Of a DNA stretch of 64,000 bases, positions 8,622 to 16,570 are shown one piece after another; the stretch's first letter is position 1; each line of letters starts with the position of its first letter. The stretch covers positions 37,394 through 101,393 of the forward strand of contig JBBQHI010000007.1 of the NCBI GenBank assembly GCA_038323835.1, written 5' to 3'. A program made the position numbers and the translations under genes. This DNA comes from JACVRW01 sp038323835. Its GTDB lineage: Bacteria; Actinomycetota; Thermoleophilia; Solirubrobacterales; Thermoleophilaceae. The notes below the pieces were generated by a model. It made no database searches and was not told the origin of the DNA. It saw only the letters and a program-made list of their open reading frames with translations.

Positions 8622-9857
8622 TCACATCGCCTCCATCGGCGCCGGCCCGGACGGAGCGGGTGGCGGGGCCAGACCCTCGGCCGCCATCGCCCGCTTCAGC
8701 AAGCTCAGCCCGGCCAGGGGGAAGATCAGCACCGACAGCAAGCCGGCCGCAATGAACGCCGAAGCCTCGGCGGCGTCCACGAGCCCCAGATCGATGCCGA
8801 TGGCCGTGGCGGCCACGATGAAGGGAAGCGAGGTGGCCTGGAGCACACCCGCGACTGCCGCCCGGCGCGGTCCCACGAACCCCCGGTAGAGCAGGGCAGG
8901 CAGGCCGCGGGCGGCGAGCAGGGCGGCCAGGAACACCGGCACCATGGCCAGGTTCGAGGGGTCGTCGAGCAGCGCGTCCAGGTCGAACCTGATCCCGGAG
9001 GACACGAAGAAGACGGGGATGAAGACCCCGAAGCCGATCGCCTCGAGCTTGGTGCGGAACTCCGGGTGGGTCATCAGCCGGTCGCGATCGAGCAGTGACA
9101 GCAGGCCGCCGGCGGCGAAGGACCCCAGGATCACCTCGAGCCCCAGCCCCTCGGCCAGCGCCACGAAGCCCACCATCAGCACCAGCGCGGCCCGCACGCG
9201 GATCTGGGCGCTCGAGTCCTGGAGGTGAATCAGGTCGTCGGAGATGCGCATGGAGTGCTCGGCCCCGCGCACCACCATGAAGGCCACCAGCAGAAGGGCG
9301 ACGAACGCCCCGAGCAGCACCGCCGTCGATCCCGGCCCGCCCTCGCCGGAGAACAGGAGCGACAGCAGGATCACCGCGCCGAAGTCCGCGATCGACGCGG
9401 CCCCGAGCACGAGCTGCCCGAACTCCGTGGTGAGCTCACCCACGTCCTTCAGGACCGGCACGATCACTCCGAGCGAGGTGGCGGACAGGACGATCGCCAC
9501 CAGGAGCGGCGTCTGCACCAGGCCCGCGGCACTCAGCAGGAGCCCCACGGCCACCGCAATGGCGAACGAGGCGACCCATCCGAGCAGCGCCACGCGCAGC
9601 AGCCGCCCGCGCAGGCGCTCGAAGTCGATCTCGAGCCCCGCCAGGAAGAGCAGGAAGGCCAGGCCCATCAGGGAGAGCACCTGCACCGTCTGGTCCACCT
9701 CGGCCCAGCCGAACACCGACGGGCCGATCACGATCCCCGCCACGATCTCGAACACCACCGAGGGGAGCCGCAGGCGCGGCGCCAGTCCGAGCAGGAACGG
9801 CGCGAGAAACGCCACCACCACGACCAGCAGGAGTGAGCTGAACCCGGGGTCGTCCAT
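8622..9857 (-). CDS. Monovalent cation:proton antiporter, CPA2 (Kef-type)
   Basis: A 411-aa membrane protein with about twelve hydrophobic segments. Typical CPA2 stretches include FEIVAGIVIGPSVFGWAEVD, LMGLAFLLFLAGLEIDFERL and IVLSATSLGVIVPVLKDVGE. It should exchange Na+ or K+ for H+ across the cytoplasmic membrane. There is no C-terminal RCK/TrkA-N domain; the protein ends in a short Pro/Ala-rich tail. The ATG at 9857 opens directly into the first membrane helix. It follows the ECF sigma gene on the same strand with 44 bp between. Ion specificity cannot be read from the sequence. Confidence 0.88.
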   Translation of the reverse strand: MDDPGFSSLLLVVVVAFLAPFLLGLAPRLRLPSVVFEIVAGIVIGPSVFGWAEVDQTVQVLSLMGLAFLLFLAGLEIDFERLRGRLLRVALLGWVASFAIAVAVGLLLSAAGLVQTPLLVAIVLSATSLGVIVPVLKDVGELTTEFGQLVLGAASIADFGAVILLSLLFSGEGGPGSTAVLLGAFVALLLVAFMVVRGAEHSMRISDDLIHLQDSSAQIRVRAALVLMVGFVALAEGLGLEVILGSFAAGGLLSLLDRDRLMTHPEFRTKLEAIGFGVFIPVFFVSSGIRFDLDALLDDPSNLAMVPVFLAALLAARGLPALLYRGFVGPRRAAVAGVLQATSLPFIVAATAIGIDLGLVDAAEASAFIAAGLLSVLIFPLAGLSLLKRAMAAEGLAPPPAPSGPAPMEAM

Positions 9858-9901
9858 GGCACCGTTGTCCGAGGGGCGGCGAGGACGTTACGCCGGAGGA
9901 G

Positions 9902-10555
9902 TCAGACGGTGGCCACGGGTCCGAGGTGCTGCTCGACCGCGGTTCGCACCCGTGCGCGCGCCCGGTGGAGGAGCACCCGCTGGTTTCCCTCGGACAGCTC
10001 CAGCACCTCGCACACCTCTGCCGAGGGCCAGCCCTCGATGTCCCGGAGCGTGATCACCGCGCGCTGGGCCGAGGGAAGGACGTCGATCGCGCCCACGATG
10101 ACCTCTCGCGTCTCCCCGGCCAGCAGCCCCTCCTCGGGCGTGCGCCAGCGCGTCGGGCCGAGGGCCCAGTGCCCGGGCCAGCGGTCGTGCGAGGCCGGCA
10201 GGAAGCGGTCGGCGTCCATGGCCTCGCCGTCCTCCTCCGGTCCCGCCAGCGACGAGAACGGGACGGTGCGCCGCTCGCGCGTTCCCCGCGTGATCGCCCG
10301 GTTTGTGAGGATGCGGAAGACCCATGTCTTGAGGGACGACCGCCCTTCGAAGCTGTCGAGTCCGCTCAGGACGGCGAGCCACGTCTCCTGCACCACCTCC
10401 TCGGCCACCGCGCGGCTCGGCACGTAGGACATGGCCACGCGCAGCAGCGAGGCCCCGTGGGCGTCGATCAGCTCGGCGAAGGCGCCCTCGTCCCCGGCCC
10501 GGAGCGCGGCCACCAGCGCGGAGTCGTCCGTGGGGGGAGCGCTAGTCCCCTGCAT
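9902..10555 (-). CDS. ECF-type RNA polymerase sigma factor
   Basis: A 217-aa sigma-70 family protein. Region 2 is EGAFAELIDAHGASLLRVAM to VVQETWLAVLSGL, with SSLKTWVFRILTNRAI as region 2.4. Region 4 is LPSAQRAVITLRDIEGWPSA to EVCEVLELSEGNQRVLLHRA, the DNA-binding helix-turn-helix. The linker between regions 2 and 4 is unusually long (about 55 residues, with PEEDGEAMDADRFLPASHDR). Such sigmas are normally paired with soluble zf-HC2 anti-sigmas like the one at 3711. The promoter region is shared with the divergent peptidase gene at 10710. Confidence 0.9.
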   Translation of the reverse strand: MQGTSAPPTDDSALVAALRAGDEGAFAELIDAHGASLLRVAMSYVPSRAVAEEVVQETWLAVLSGLDSFEGRSSLKTWVFRILTNRAITRGTRERRTVPFSSLAGPEEDGEAMDADRFLPASHDRWPGHWALGPTRWRTPEEGLLAGETREVIVGAIDVLPSAQRAVITLRDIEGWPSAEVCEVLELSEGNQRVLLHRARARVRTAVEQHLGPVATV

Positions 10556-10709
10556 CGACGCTCATCAGCTCGATCTGGTGGTACTTCGTGGCCGTCACGA
10601 CTAAACCGGCAGGGCGGATGGGAGCCCCTCCTCTCGAGTCCGGCGCCGACTCTAACCCGTCCGTCATCCTCCGGGGACCGTCCCGGACCCCGGTCCCGTA
10701 GTCCTCCGC

Positions 10710-11465
10710 ATGAGCTCTCGCGTCCGCCACCGCATCCTCGTCCTCGCCGCGCTCGTCGCCGGAGGTGTGGCCGCGACCACCGTGGCCCTGGCGTCGACCG
10801 GCCCGGATCCGGGACCGGATCCGGGCGAGACCGCGCCCGTGGCCACCGAGCCGGTGCCGCCGCCGCTCACCGCGCCCTCGACCGACCCCGGGCCGCTCCC
10901 GCCGGCGATCCACTGGCGGCGGTCCCGCTCCGTCGGTACCTGGGCGGGCGGGAGGCTGGTCCGGGGGGTCAGGCTCCCCGCCGCCTCGCCCGACTACCTC
11001 ACCTGGGACCCGGTGCTGAACCGCAGGCCGAACCGGCAGTGGCGCCGCTTTGGATCCGACCGCCTCATCCGCGTGCTGATCCGTGTGGCCCACGAGGACC
11101 GGCTCGCGCACCCGGACGGCCCCCGCATGGAGATCGGGGACCTGAGCCGCCCTCACGGAGGGGACTTCGGTCCCCGCTTCGGCGGAATCGGCCACGCCAG
11201 CCACCAGAACGGGCTCGACGCCGACGTGTACTACCCGCGCGCCGACGGCCGCGAGCGCGTGCCCCTGAACGCGGGCCAGATAAACCGCCGGCGTTCGCAG
11301 GAGCTGGTGAGGCGCTTCCTGGCGCACGGCGCCCTCCTGATCTTCGTGGGGCCGCACACCGGGCTCACCGGCCCCCGGCGCCGGGTCCAGCCGCTCGGGA
11401 GCCACGACAACCACATGCACCTGCGGCTCCCCGCCCGCGCGGGCTTCTGGCGCCCCGTCAACTGA
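10710..11465 (+). CDS. LAS-type (M74/M15-like) murein endopeptidase, exported
   Basis: A 251-aa protein. Residues 1-29 form a signal peptide (ILVLAALVAGGVAATTVALA), followed by a Pro/Thr-rich linker to about residue 65. The catalytic domain shows EIGDLSRPHGGDFGPRFGGI, HASHQNGLDADV (zinc His and Asp) and HDNHMHLRL (H-x-H). These are the LAS metallopeptidase ligands as in penicillin-insensitive murein endopeptidase MepA. It probably cleaves peptidoglycan cross-links outside the membrane. The ATG at 10710 fits the start of the signal peptide. The exact family (M74 versus M15) is uncertain. Confidence 0.82.
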   Translation: MSSRVRHRILVLAALVAGGVAATTVALASTGPDPGPDPGETAPVATEPVPPPLTAPSTDPGPLPPAIHWRRSRSVGTWAGGRLVRGVRLPAASPDYLTWDPVLNRRPNRQWRRFGSDRLIRVLIRVAHEDRLAHPDGPRMEIGDLSRPHGGDFGPRFGGIGHASHQNGLDADVYYPRADGRERVPLNAGQINRRRSQELVRRFLAHGALLIFVGPHTGLTGPRRRVQPLGSHDNHMHLRLPARAGFWRPVN

Positions 11466-11478
11466 TAGAACTGGCCCC

Positions 11479-11583
11479 ATGGACCGCAGACTGGCTTTGA
11501 AGAACATCCGCACCGGACTGCTCGCGGGCGCGATCTCGCTGGTGGTGTTCGCCCTGGCCTGGTTGGTCGGGCTCGTCTACTGA
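11479..11583 (+). CDS. Small membrane protein (34 aa) at the head of the oxidase locus
   Basis: MDRRLALKNIRTGLLAGAIS begins a 34-aa peptide with a short basic N-terminus and one membrane helix (AGAISLVVFALAWLVGLVY). Its TGA overlaps the ATG of the next gene (TGATG), so it is translated with the subunit IV-like protein. The position suggests an accessory subunit or assembly peptide of the terminal oxidase; this is inference. It is too short for most gene callers. Confidence 0.6.
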   Translation: MDRRLALKNIRTGLLAGAISLVVFALAWLVGLVY

Positions 11584-11822
11584 TGGCCGACGAGGTCCAC
11601 CACCACAACGGCGGCGAGACGCCTCCCGCGGGTGAGGCCGTGCACCTGCCCGGGCCGTCCTACCTGCCGGTGCTCACCGCACTGGGGCTCACCCTGGGCC
11701 TCACCGGCATCGTCATCTGGTGGCCGGTGGTGGTGATCGGCGTCGCCATCACCGTCGTGGTGGTGTGGCGCTGGATCGGCCAGACGCGCGAAGACATCTC
11801 CGAGCTTCCGCTCGAGCACTAG
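11583..11822 (+). CDS. Cytochrome c oxidase subunit IV-like membrane protein
   Basis: A 79-aa protein. A His-rich N-terminus (DEVHHHNGG) is followed by VHLPGPSYLPVLTALGLTLG and two membrane helices (residues 30-68), then REDISELPLEH. The HLPGPSYxPVLTALG-to-LPLEH pattern is that of small subunit IV proteins of actinobacterial aa3 oxidases. It would sit in the membrane beside subunit I. It is coupled to the 34-aa gene upstream, and the next gene starts immediately after its stop. Assignment is by pattern and context. Confidence 0.65.
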   Translation: MADEVHHHNGGETPPAGEAVHLPGPSYLPVLTALGLTLGLTGIVIWWPVVVIGVAITVVVVWRWIGQTREDISELPLEH

Positions 11823-12029
11823 ATGGCGGACCCGGCGCGCCCGGACCCGGAGACCCAGGAGCTGCGCGCGAAGCAGGCCAAGCGCGAGACCGAGGAGCTG
11901 CGCCAGGCCGCCGAGGCCGACAGCGGCGAGGAGGCGGAGGAGCACGCCCGCCGCGCGGACAAGGCGAGCTACCTGAAGGAGAAGCTCGAGGAGCGCGCGG
12001 ACGCCGAGCGGGAGCCGGGCGAGGACTAG
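11823..12029 (+). CDS. Small hydrophilic coiled-coil protein (68 aa)
   Basis: Starts at the base after the stop of the subunit IV-like gene. The protein is almost entirely charged: RAKQAKRETEELRQAAEADS followed by EEAEEHARRADKASYLKEKL. It has heptad-like spacing, no Cys, no membrane segment and no known domain. It is probably a helical cytosolic peptide. Its 3' end overlaps by four bases the convergent CBS gene. Function unknown; operon position links it loosely to the oxidase. Confidence 0.6.
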   Translation: MADPARPDPETQELRAKQAKRETEELRQAAEADSGEEAEEHARRADKASYLKEKLEERADAEREPGED

Positions 12030-12442
12030 CGGGTCGGCTGGAGGTCGTTCGGCAGCTCGCTGGTGGCGTAGGAGCCCACCCAGCAGCGGACGATGTCCCG
12101 CATCGACAGCACGCCGGTGAGCTCGCCTCCGTCCACCACCACGAGGTGGCGGAAGCCGCCGCGCACCATCGCCTCGGCCGCGCGCTCGAGGGACCACTCG
12201 GGCGAGGCGAAGGTCAGCTCGGACGACAGGTGGGAGGCCACCTCCTCGGTGTCGGGGTCCTGCCCCGACGCGATCGCCTGGAGCACGTCCCGCTCGGTGA
12301 GGATCCCCGGCCCCGGCTGCTCTGGGTCGATCACCACGGCGGCACCCACGCTGCGCTCCGCCATCAGGCAGGCCGCCGCGCGCAGCGTATGACCGGGATT
12401 GATCGTGAGCACGACCCTGGTCATCCCGTCCCGCACCTGCAT
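12026..12442 (-). CDS. CBS-domain-pair protein
   Basis: A 138-aa protein made of two CBS motifs: CLMAERSVGAAVVIDPEQPG with GILTERDVLQAI, then AAEAMVRGGFRHLVVVDGGE with GVLSMRDIVRCW. CBS pairs bind adenine nucleotides and act as energy or signal sensors. The ATG at 12442 (MQVRDGMTRVV) has GAGGGGG seven bases upstream, so I prefer it to a longer in-frame extension. It is divergent from the AraC-type regulator. No partner domain is fused, so the target is unknown. Confidence 0.87.
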   Translation of the reverse strand: MQVRDGMTRVVLTINPGHTLRAAACLMAERSVGAAVVIDPEQPGPGILTERDVLQAIASGQDPDTEEVASHLSSELTFASPEWSLERAAEAMVRGGFRHLVVVDGGELTGVLSMRDIVRCWVGSYATSELPNDLQPTR

Positions 12443-12525
12443 TTCAGACCCCCTCAGCTCTCGTGACGATCGGCTCAAACTACCGCACCAGGCATCCAAT
12501 CGCGCCGTTGCCGCGTAATCAAGGT

Positions 12526-12888
12526 GTGGTGAGAGAATCCACAGTCTTCAGACGCCGCGAGCTCTTTGAAGAGGCCGTGGCCGTGATCGAGCAGGAGTTC
12601 GCCGCCGAGGACCTGTCGCTGGGCACGGTCTCGAGCACGATTGCCACATCCCCACGCCAGCTCCAGCGCGCCTTTGCGGAGAGCGGAGGCACCTCGTTCC
12701 GGCGTGAGCTTCAGCGCGTGCGCATGGAGCGGGCGGCCACCCTGCTCCGGTTCGGCACCATGCCGGTGGCCCGCGTGGCGGGCGCGGTGGGGTACCGCCA
12801 GCCCGCGCAGTTCGCCAAGGCTTTCCGCCGCCACCACGGCAGGCCGCCCTCGGCGTTCCGCAATGGCGCGCAGCGACTCGCCGCGTAG
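12526..12888 (+). CDS. AraC-type helix-turn-helix regulator (DNA-binding domain only)
   Basis: Begins VVRESTVFRRRELFEEAVAV, then the paired helix-turn-helix motifs LSLGTVSSTIATSPRQLQRA and VARVAGAVGYRQPAQFAKAF with RRHHGRPPSAFR, the AraC signature end. At about 120 aa it lacks a sensor domain. AAGG at 12521 precedes the twin GTG codons at 12526/12529; an ATG at 12463 would add 21 unconserved residues. It is located just upstream of ctaC, so it may control the oxidase genes; this is inference. It is divergent from the CBS gene. Confidence 0.8.
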   Translation: MVRESTVFRRRELFEEAVAVIEQEFAAEDLSLGTVSSTIATSPRQLQRAFAESGGTSFRRELQRVRMERAATLLRFGTMPVARVAGAVGYRQPAQFAKAFRRHHGRPPSAFRNGAQRLAA

Positions 12889-12916
12889 CCGCCCGGCGTA
12901 ATAGACTCGGCCCCCG

Positions 12917-13720
12917 GTGAACGAGCGGGAGCGCGACAGCGGAAACGAGCCTGTGGCGCCCGCGGAGGATCCTCAGTCCGACCCGAGGATCCAGGGCGAG
13001 CGCCACCCGTTGGGGAAGATGATCCTCATCGGCGTCGTGGCCTCGGTGATCGGGGTCATCGCCGTGCTCCAGATCGACTGGTTCCCGGTGCAGGCCTCCA
13101 CCGGGGCGCACGAGATCGACACGCTCTACGACGTCCTGCTGATCGCCTCGGTCCCGATCTTCGTGCTGGTCATGTCGGTGGTCATCTATTCCGTGGTGAA
13201 GTTCCGCGCGAAGCCGGGCGACATGCGCGACGGCGCCCCGATCCACGGCAACACCCGGCTCGAGGTCATCTGGGTGACGATCCCGTTCCTGATGGTCACC
13301 GCGCTGGCCATCTACGGCTGGGTGGTGCTCGACGACCTGGAGGCGAAGCAGCCGAACGAGATGGTGGTGAAGGTCACGGGACGGCAGTTCTCCTGGTCCT
13401 TCGCCTACCCGGGCGAGAGGGTGAGGTCCACCACGCTGGTGCTGCCGAAGGATCGCCCGGTCGAGTTCCGGATCAACACCAGAGACGTCCTCCACGACTT
13501 CTGGGTCCCGGAGTTCCGGCTCAAGTCGGACGCCGTTCCCGGGCTCACCACCAAGATCCGGGTGACCCCGAACCGCCTCGGCAAGTACGAGGTGGTGTGC
13601 GCCGAGCTGTGCGGCCTCGGCCACTCCACGATGCGCCAGGACGTGCGCGTGGTGGAGCCGGCCTTGTTCGACACGTGGGTCCGGCACCAGAGGGCCACCG
13701 CTCAGGAGTCCGCCGGATGA
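12917..13720 (+). CDS. ctaC: Cytochrome c oxidase subunit II
   Basis: A 267-aa protein with a GTG start. Hydrophobic segments lie at about 34-54, 75-97 and 112-132, followed by a periplasmic cupredoxin domain. CuA ligands are visible in HDFWVPEF and in VVCAELCGLGHSTM (C-x3-C-x3-H-x2-M). No C-xx-C-H haem motif is fused to the C-terminus, so this is not a caa3-type fused subunit II; the separate dihaem cytochrome at 18129 may be the donor. There is no lipobox. It is followed after 64 bp by ctaD. Confidence 0.95.
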   Translation: MNERERDSGNEPVAPAEDPQSDPRIQGERHPLGKMILIGVVASVIGVIAVLQIDWFPVQASTGAHEIDTLYDVLLIASVPIFVLVMSVVIYSVVKFRAKPGDMRDGAPIHGNTRLEVIWVTIPFLMVTALAIYGWVVLDDLEAKQPNEMVVKVTGRQFSWSFAYPGERVRSTTLVLPKDRPVEFRINTRDVLHDFWVPEFRLKSDAVPGLTTKIRVTPNRLGKYEVVCAELCGLGHSTMRQDVRVVEPALFDTWVRHQRATAQESAG

Positions 13721-13784
13721 TCGAACCTGGACTGAACGGGGTCCTCGTGGGGTACCGTGCCCGGGCGATCGGACCCGAGACCGC

Positions 13785-15698
13785 ATGACCCTGACCAAGA
13801 AGCTCACCGCTCCCGGCTGGTACCGCGCCATCCTCGGCACGGCCCTGATGTTCTGCCTGGGCACGGGCATCGTGCTCGCCGTTCGCACCGCCTACGGCTG
13901 GGACCCGCTCTGGGACTGGAACGCGATCATCACCGTGGGGGCGCTGGTGGCGGCCCCGTTCGGCTACCTGATCGGGATCGGCTGCTTCGACTACTGGTTC
14001 TACTGGGCGGCGGGCAACCCGACGCGCCCCGAGGACCACTCGGGCCACGGCGCCACCTCCTGGAAGGACTACTTCCGCGTCAACACCGATCACAAGGTGA
14101 TCGGCATCCAGTACATCGTCACCACGTTCTTCTTCTTCGTGTGCGGCGGGCTCATGGCCATGGTGATGCGGGCCGAGCTGGCCCAGCCGGGCACCCAGTT
14201 CGTGAACCCGAACACCTTCAACGGGCTGTTCTCGGTGCACGCCTCGCTGATGATCTTCCTGTTCATCATCCCGGTCTTCGCCGGGATCGCGAACTACGTG
14301 CTCCCGCTGATGATCGGGGCCCCGGACATGGCCTTCCCGCGCCTGAACGCGCTCTCCTTCTGGATGCTGCCTATCGCGGGCGTGATGATGCTCACCAGCT
14401 TCTTCGCCGAGGGCGGCGCCTTCGCCACCGGCTGGACCGCGTACGCCCCACTCTCCACCGAGACGCCGATGGGCCAGCAGTTCTTCACCCTGGGCGTGCA
14501 GTTCGCGGGCGCCTCGTCGATCGCCACGGCGCTGAACTTCCTGGTCACGATCATCACGATGCGCGCGCCGGGCATGACCTTCTGGCGCATGCCGCTGCTG
14601 GTGTGGGCGAACTTCACCACCTCGCTGCTGGTGGTGATCGCCACACCGTTCGTCGCCGGCTCTCAGTTCTTCGTCCTGCTCGACCGCTCGCTCGGCACGC
14701 ACTTCTTCGACCCATCGGCGGGAGGCGACGTGCTGATGTATCAGCACGTCTTCTGGTTCTACTCCCACCCGGCGGTCTACATCATGATGCTGCCGGGCTT
14801 CGGGATCATCAGCGAGGTCATCTCCACGAATGCCCGCAAGCCCGTCTTCGGGTACCGGATGATGGCCTTCTCGCTGGTGGCCATCGTGATCCTCGGGTTC
14901 ACGGTGTGGGCCCACCACATGTTCGTCTCGGGCATGTTCCCGTGGCTGCGGGTGCCGATGATGATCACCACGATGATGATCGCGGTGCCCACCGGCATCA
15001 AGATCTTCTCGTGGCTCGCCACGCTGTGGCGAGGGGTGATCCATCTCCGAACGCCCATGCTCTTCGCGCTCGGTTTCATCACGATGTTCACCCTGGGCGG
15101 GATCAGCGGCATCATGCTCGCGGTCGTGCCCTTCGACATCCACGTGTCGGACACGTACTTCATCGTGGCCCACATCCACTACGTGCTCTTCGGTGGATCG
15201 GTGTTCACGATCTTCGCCGGGATCTACCACTGGTTCCCGAAGATGACGGGCCGGATGTACGACGAGACGCTGGGCAAGCTGCACTTCTGGCTCTCGTTCG
15301 TCTTCTTCAACGCCACCTTCGGGCCCATGCACCTCGTGGGCATCGACGGCATGCCGCGTCGCGTGGCCGACTACGCCGACAAGTACGCCACCTGGAACGC
15401 GATCATCTCGATCTCGGCGTTCCTGTTCGGGGCGTCGTTCCTGGTGTTCCTCTACAACATGGTCACCTCCTGGCGCCATGGCCCCAAGGCGCCGGCCAAC
15501 CCGTGGCGAGCGCACTCGATCGAGTGGCAGGTGTCCTCCCCGCCCCCGATCTTCAACTTCGACGAGATCCCCACCGTTGTGGGCGGCCCGTATGAGTACG
15601 GCACCCCGGGCGCCGTTCACGCGGTGTTCAAGGAGAAGGCGCCCGCGGCCGCGGGCGCACCCGCCGGCGGAGGCGGGGCGCCGCCCCCGGCGGAATGA
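13785..15698 (+). CDS. ctaD: Cytochrome c oxidase subunit I, A2-type haem-copper oxidase
   Basis: A 637-aa core subunit that reduces O2 to water and pumps protons. Shown ligands: FSVHASLMIF (haem a His), FYSHPAVYI (CuB His and cross-linking Tyr), WAHHMF (two CuB His), TGIKIFSW (K-channel Lys) and DTYFIVAHIHYV (haem a3 and a His). The helix VI motif YSHPAVY replaces GHPEVY, so the D-channel Glu is absent and a Tyr-Ser pair precedes His, which defines the A2 subfamily. About 100 residues with two extra hydrophobic segments precede the usual start of helix I (TDHKVIG). The stop overlaps the next gene (ATGA). Confidence 0.96.
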   Translation: MTLTKKLTAPGWYRAILGTALMFCLGTGIVLAVRTAYGWDPLWDWNAIITVGALVAAPFGYLIGIGCFDYWFYWAAGNPTRPEDHSGHGATSWKDYFRVNTDHKVIGIQYIVTTFFFFVCGGLMAMVMRAELAQPGTQFVNPNTFNGLFSVHASLMIFLFIIPVFAGIANYVLPLMIGAPDMAFPRLNALSFWMLPIAGVMMLTSFFAEGGAFATGWTAYAPLSTETPMGQQFFTLGVQFAGASSIATALNFLVTIITMRAPGMTFWRMPLLVWANFTTSLLVVIATPFVAGSQFFVLLDRSLGTHFFDPSAGGDVLMYQHVFWFYSHPAVYIMMLPGFGIISEVISTNARKPVFGYRMMAFSLVAIVILGFTVWAHHMFVSGMFPWLRVPMMITTMMIAVPTGIKIFSWLATLWRGVIHLRTPMLFALGFITMFTLGGISGIMLAVVPFDIHVSDTYFIVAHIHYVLFGGSVFTIFAGIYHWFPKMTGRMYDETLGKLHFWLSFVFFNATFGPMHLVGIDGMPRRVADYADKYATWNAIISISAFLFGASFLVFLYNMVTSWRHGPKAPANPWRAHSIEWQVSSPPPIFNFDEIPTVVGGPYEYGTPGAVHAVFKEKAPAAAGAPAGGGGAPPPAE

Positions 15699-16570
15699 AG
15701 CGGATCCTCGTAGTGGCCAACGAGACGGTGGCCGGCCGGCCGCTGATCGACGCCGTCAAGCGCCATGCCGAGCACGGCGAGGTGGAGGTCACGGTGATCT
15801 GCCCTCAGAACCGGCCCAAGCACGGCTACGTGATCTACGAGTCCCAGGTGCGCGAGGCCACCGAGAACCGCCTGAAGATGACGCTGGCCATGCTGCGCGA
15901 GGCGGGCATCCAGGCCCACGGCGAGTTGATGGACCCCGATCCCTATGCGGCCGTGATGGACGCCCTGGGCGAGCAGGACTACGACGAGATCATCGTCTCC
16001 ACCCACCCCGAGACGCGCTCGGGCTGGCTGCGCGAAGGCTTGGTGGACCGGATCAAGCGCGCGTCGCGGCGCCCGGTGGAGCACTTGGTGGTGGACCTCG
16101 ACGCCGAGCGGGACGACATGAAGCGCACGCTGGTGGTGGCCAACCAGACCATGACCGGCCACGCCCTCCTCGACCTGCTCCGGAAGAAGGCCGGCGATGA
16201 GCCGCGCAGGTTCATCGTGGTGTGCCCGGACACGGCGGCCAACGGCAACGGCGAGGGCGCGAGCGAGTCGGCGCCGGAGCGCCTGGCGCACATGCTGAAG
16301 GAGCTGAACGACTCCGGGCTGGACGCCATCGGACAGGTGGTGCACCCCGATCCCTATACGGCGATCCAGAACGCGCTCCAGTTCTACGCGCCGGACGACA
16401 TCGTGATCTCCACCTTCCCGGAGACCCGCTCGGGCTGGCTGCGCGGTGACCTGATCGAGCGCGTACGCGCCTCCACCGGCAAGCCCGTGGAGCACGTGGT
16501 GAGCGAGGAGCGCAGGCCGACCGATGATCGGCCGAGCACCGGAGCAGGTAGTAGCGAGGAGGTCGCCTGA
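15695..16570 (+). CDS. Tandem universal-stress-like protein within the oxidase operon
   Basis: A 291-aa protein with two homologous halves of about 140 residues. Half 1 is MKRILVVANETVAGRPLIDA to STHPETRSGWLREGLVDRIK; half 2 is MKRTLVVANQTMTGHALLDL to STFPETRSGWLRGDLIERVR. Each has a Rossmann-like nucleotide-binding fold related to UspA. It overlaps ctaD (ATGA) and ctaE (TGATG), so it is co-translated between the oxidase core subunits. The last 20 or so residues after KPVEHVV are encoded by a copy of the dispersed repeat (16500-16549). The role is unknown; stress or energy sensing tied to respiration is an inference. Confidence 0.8.
   Translation: MKRILVVANETVAGRPLIDAVKRHAEHGEVEVTVICPQNRPKHGYVIYESQVREATENRLKMTLAMLREAGIQAHGELMDPDPYAAVMDALGEQDYDEIIVSTHPETRSGWLREGLVDRIKRASRRPVEHLVVDLDAERDDMKRTLVVANQTMTGHALLDLLRKKAGDEPRRFIVVCPDTAANGNGEGASESAPERLAHMLKELNDSGLDAIGQVVHPDPYTAIQNALQFYAPDDIVISTFPETRSGWLRGDLIERVRASTGKPVEHVVSEERRPTDDRPSTGAGSSEEVA
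16500..16549 (-). repeat. Dispersed palindromic repeat inside the 3' end of the USP gene
   Basis: Reads GAGGAGCGCAGGCCGACCGA, then TGATCGGCCGAGCACCGGAG. The stem here is GGCCGA/TCGGCC instead of CCCGATC/GATCGGG, which keeps pairing while differing in sequence. It is fully inside the coding frame of the tandem USP protein and supplies its C-terminal tail. Confidence 0.85.

Noticed and set aside
13545..15620. A 691-codon open frame antisense to ctaD
   Set aside because: It is His/Arg/Asp-rich with no domain, and the opposite strand encodes a complete cytochrome oxidase subunit. It is a high-GC shadow frame.
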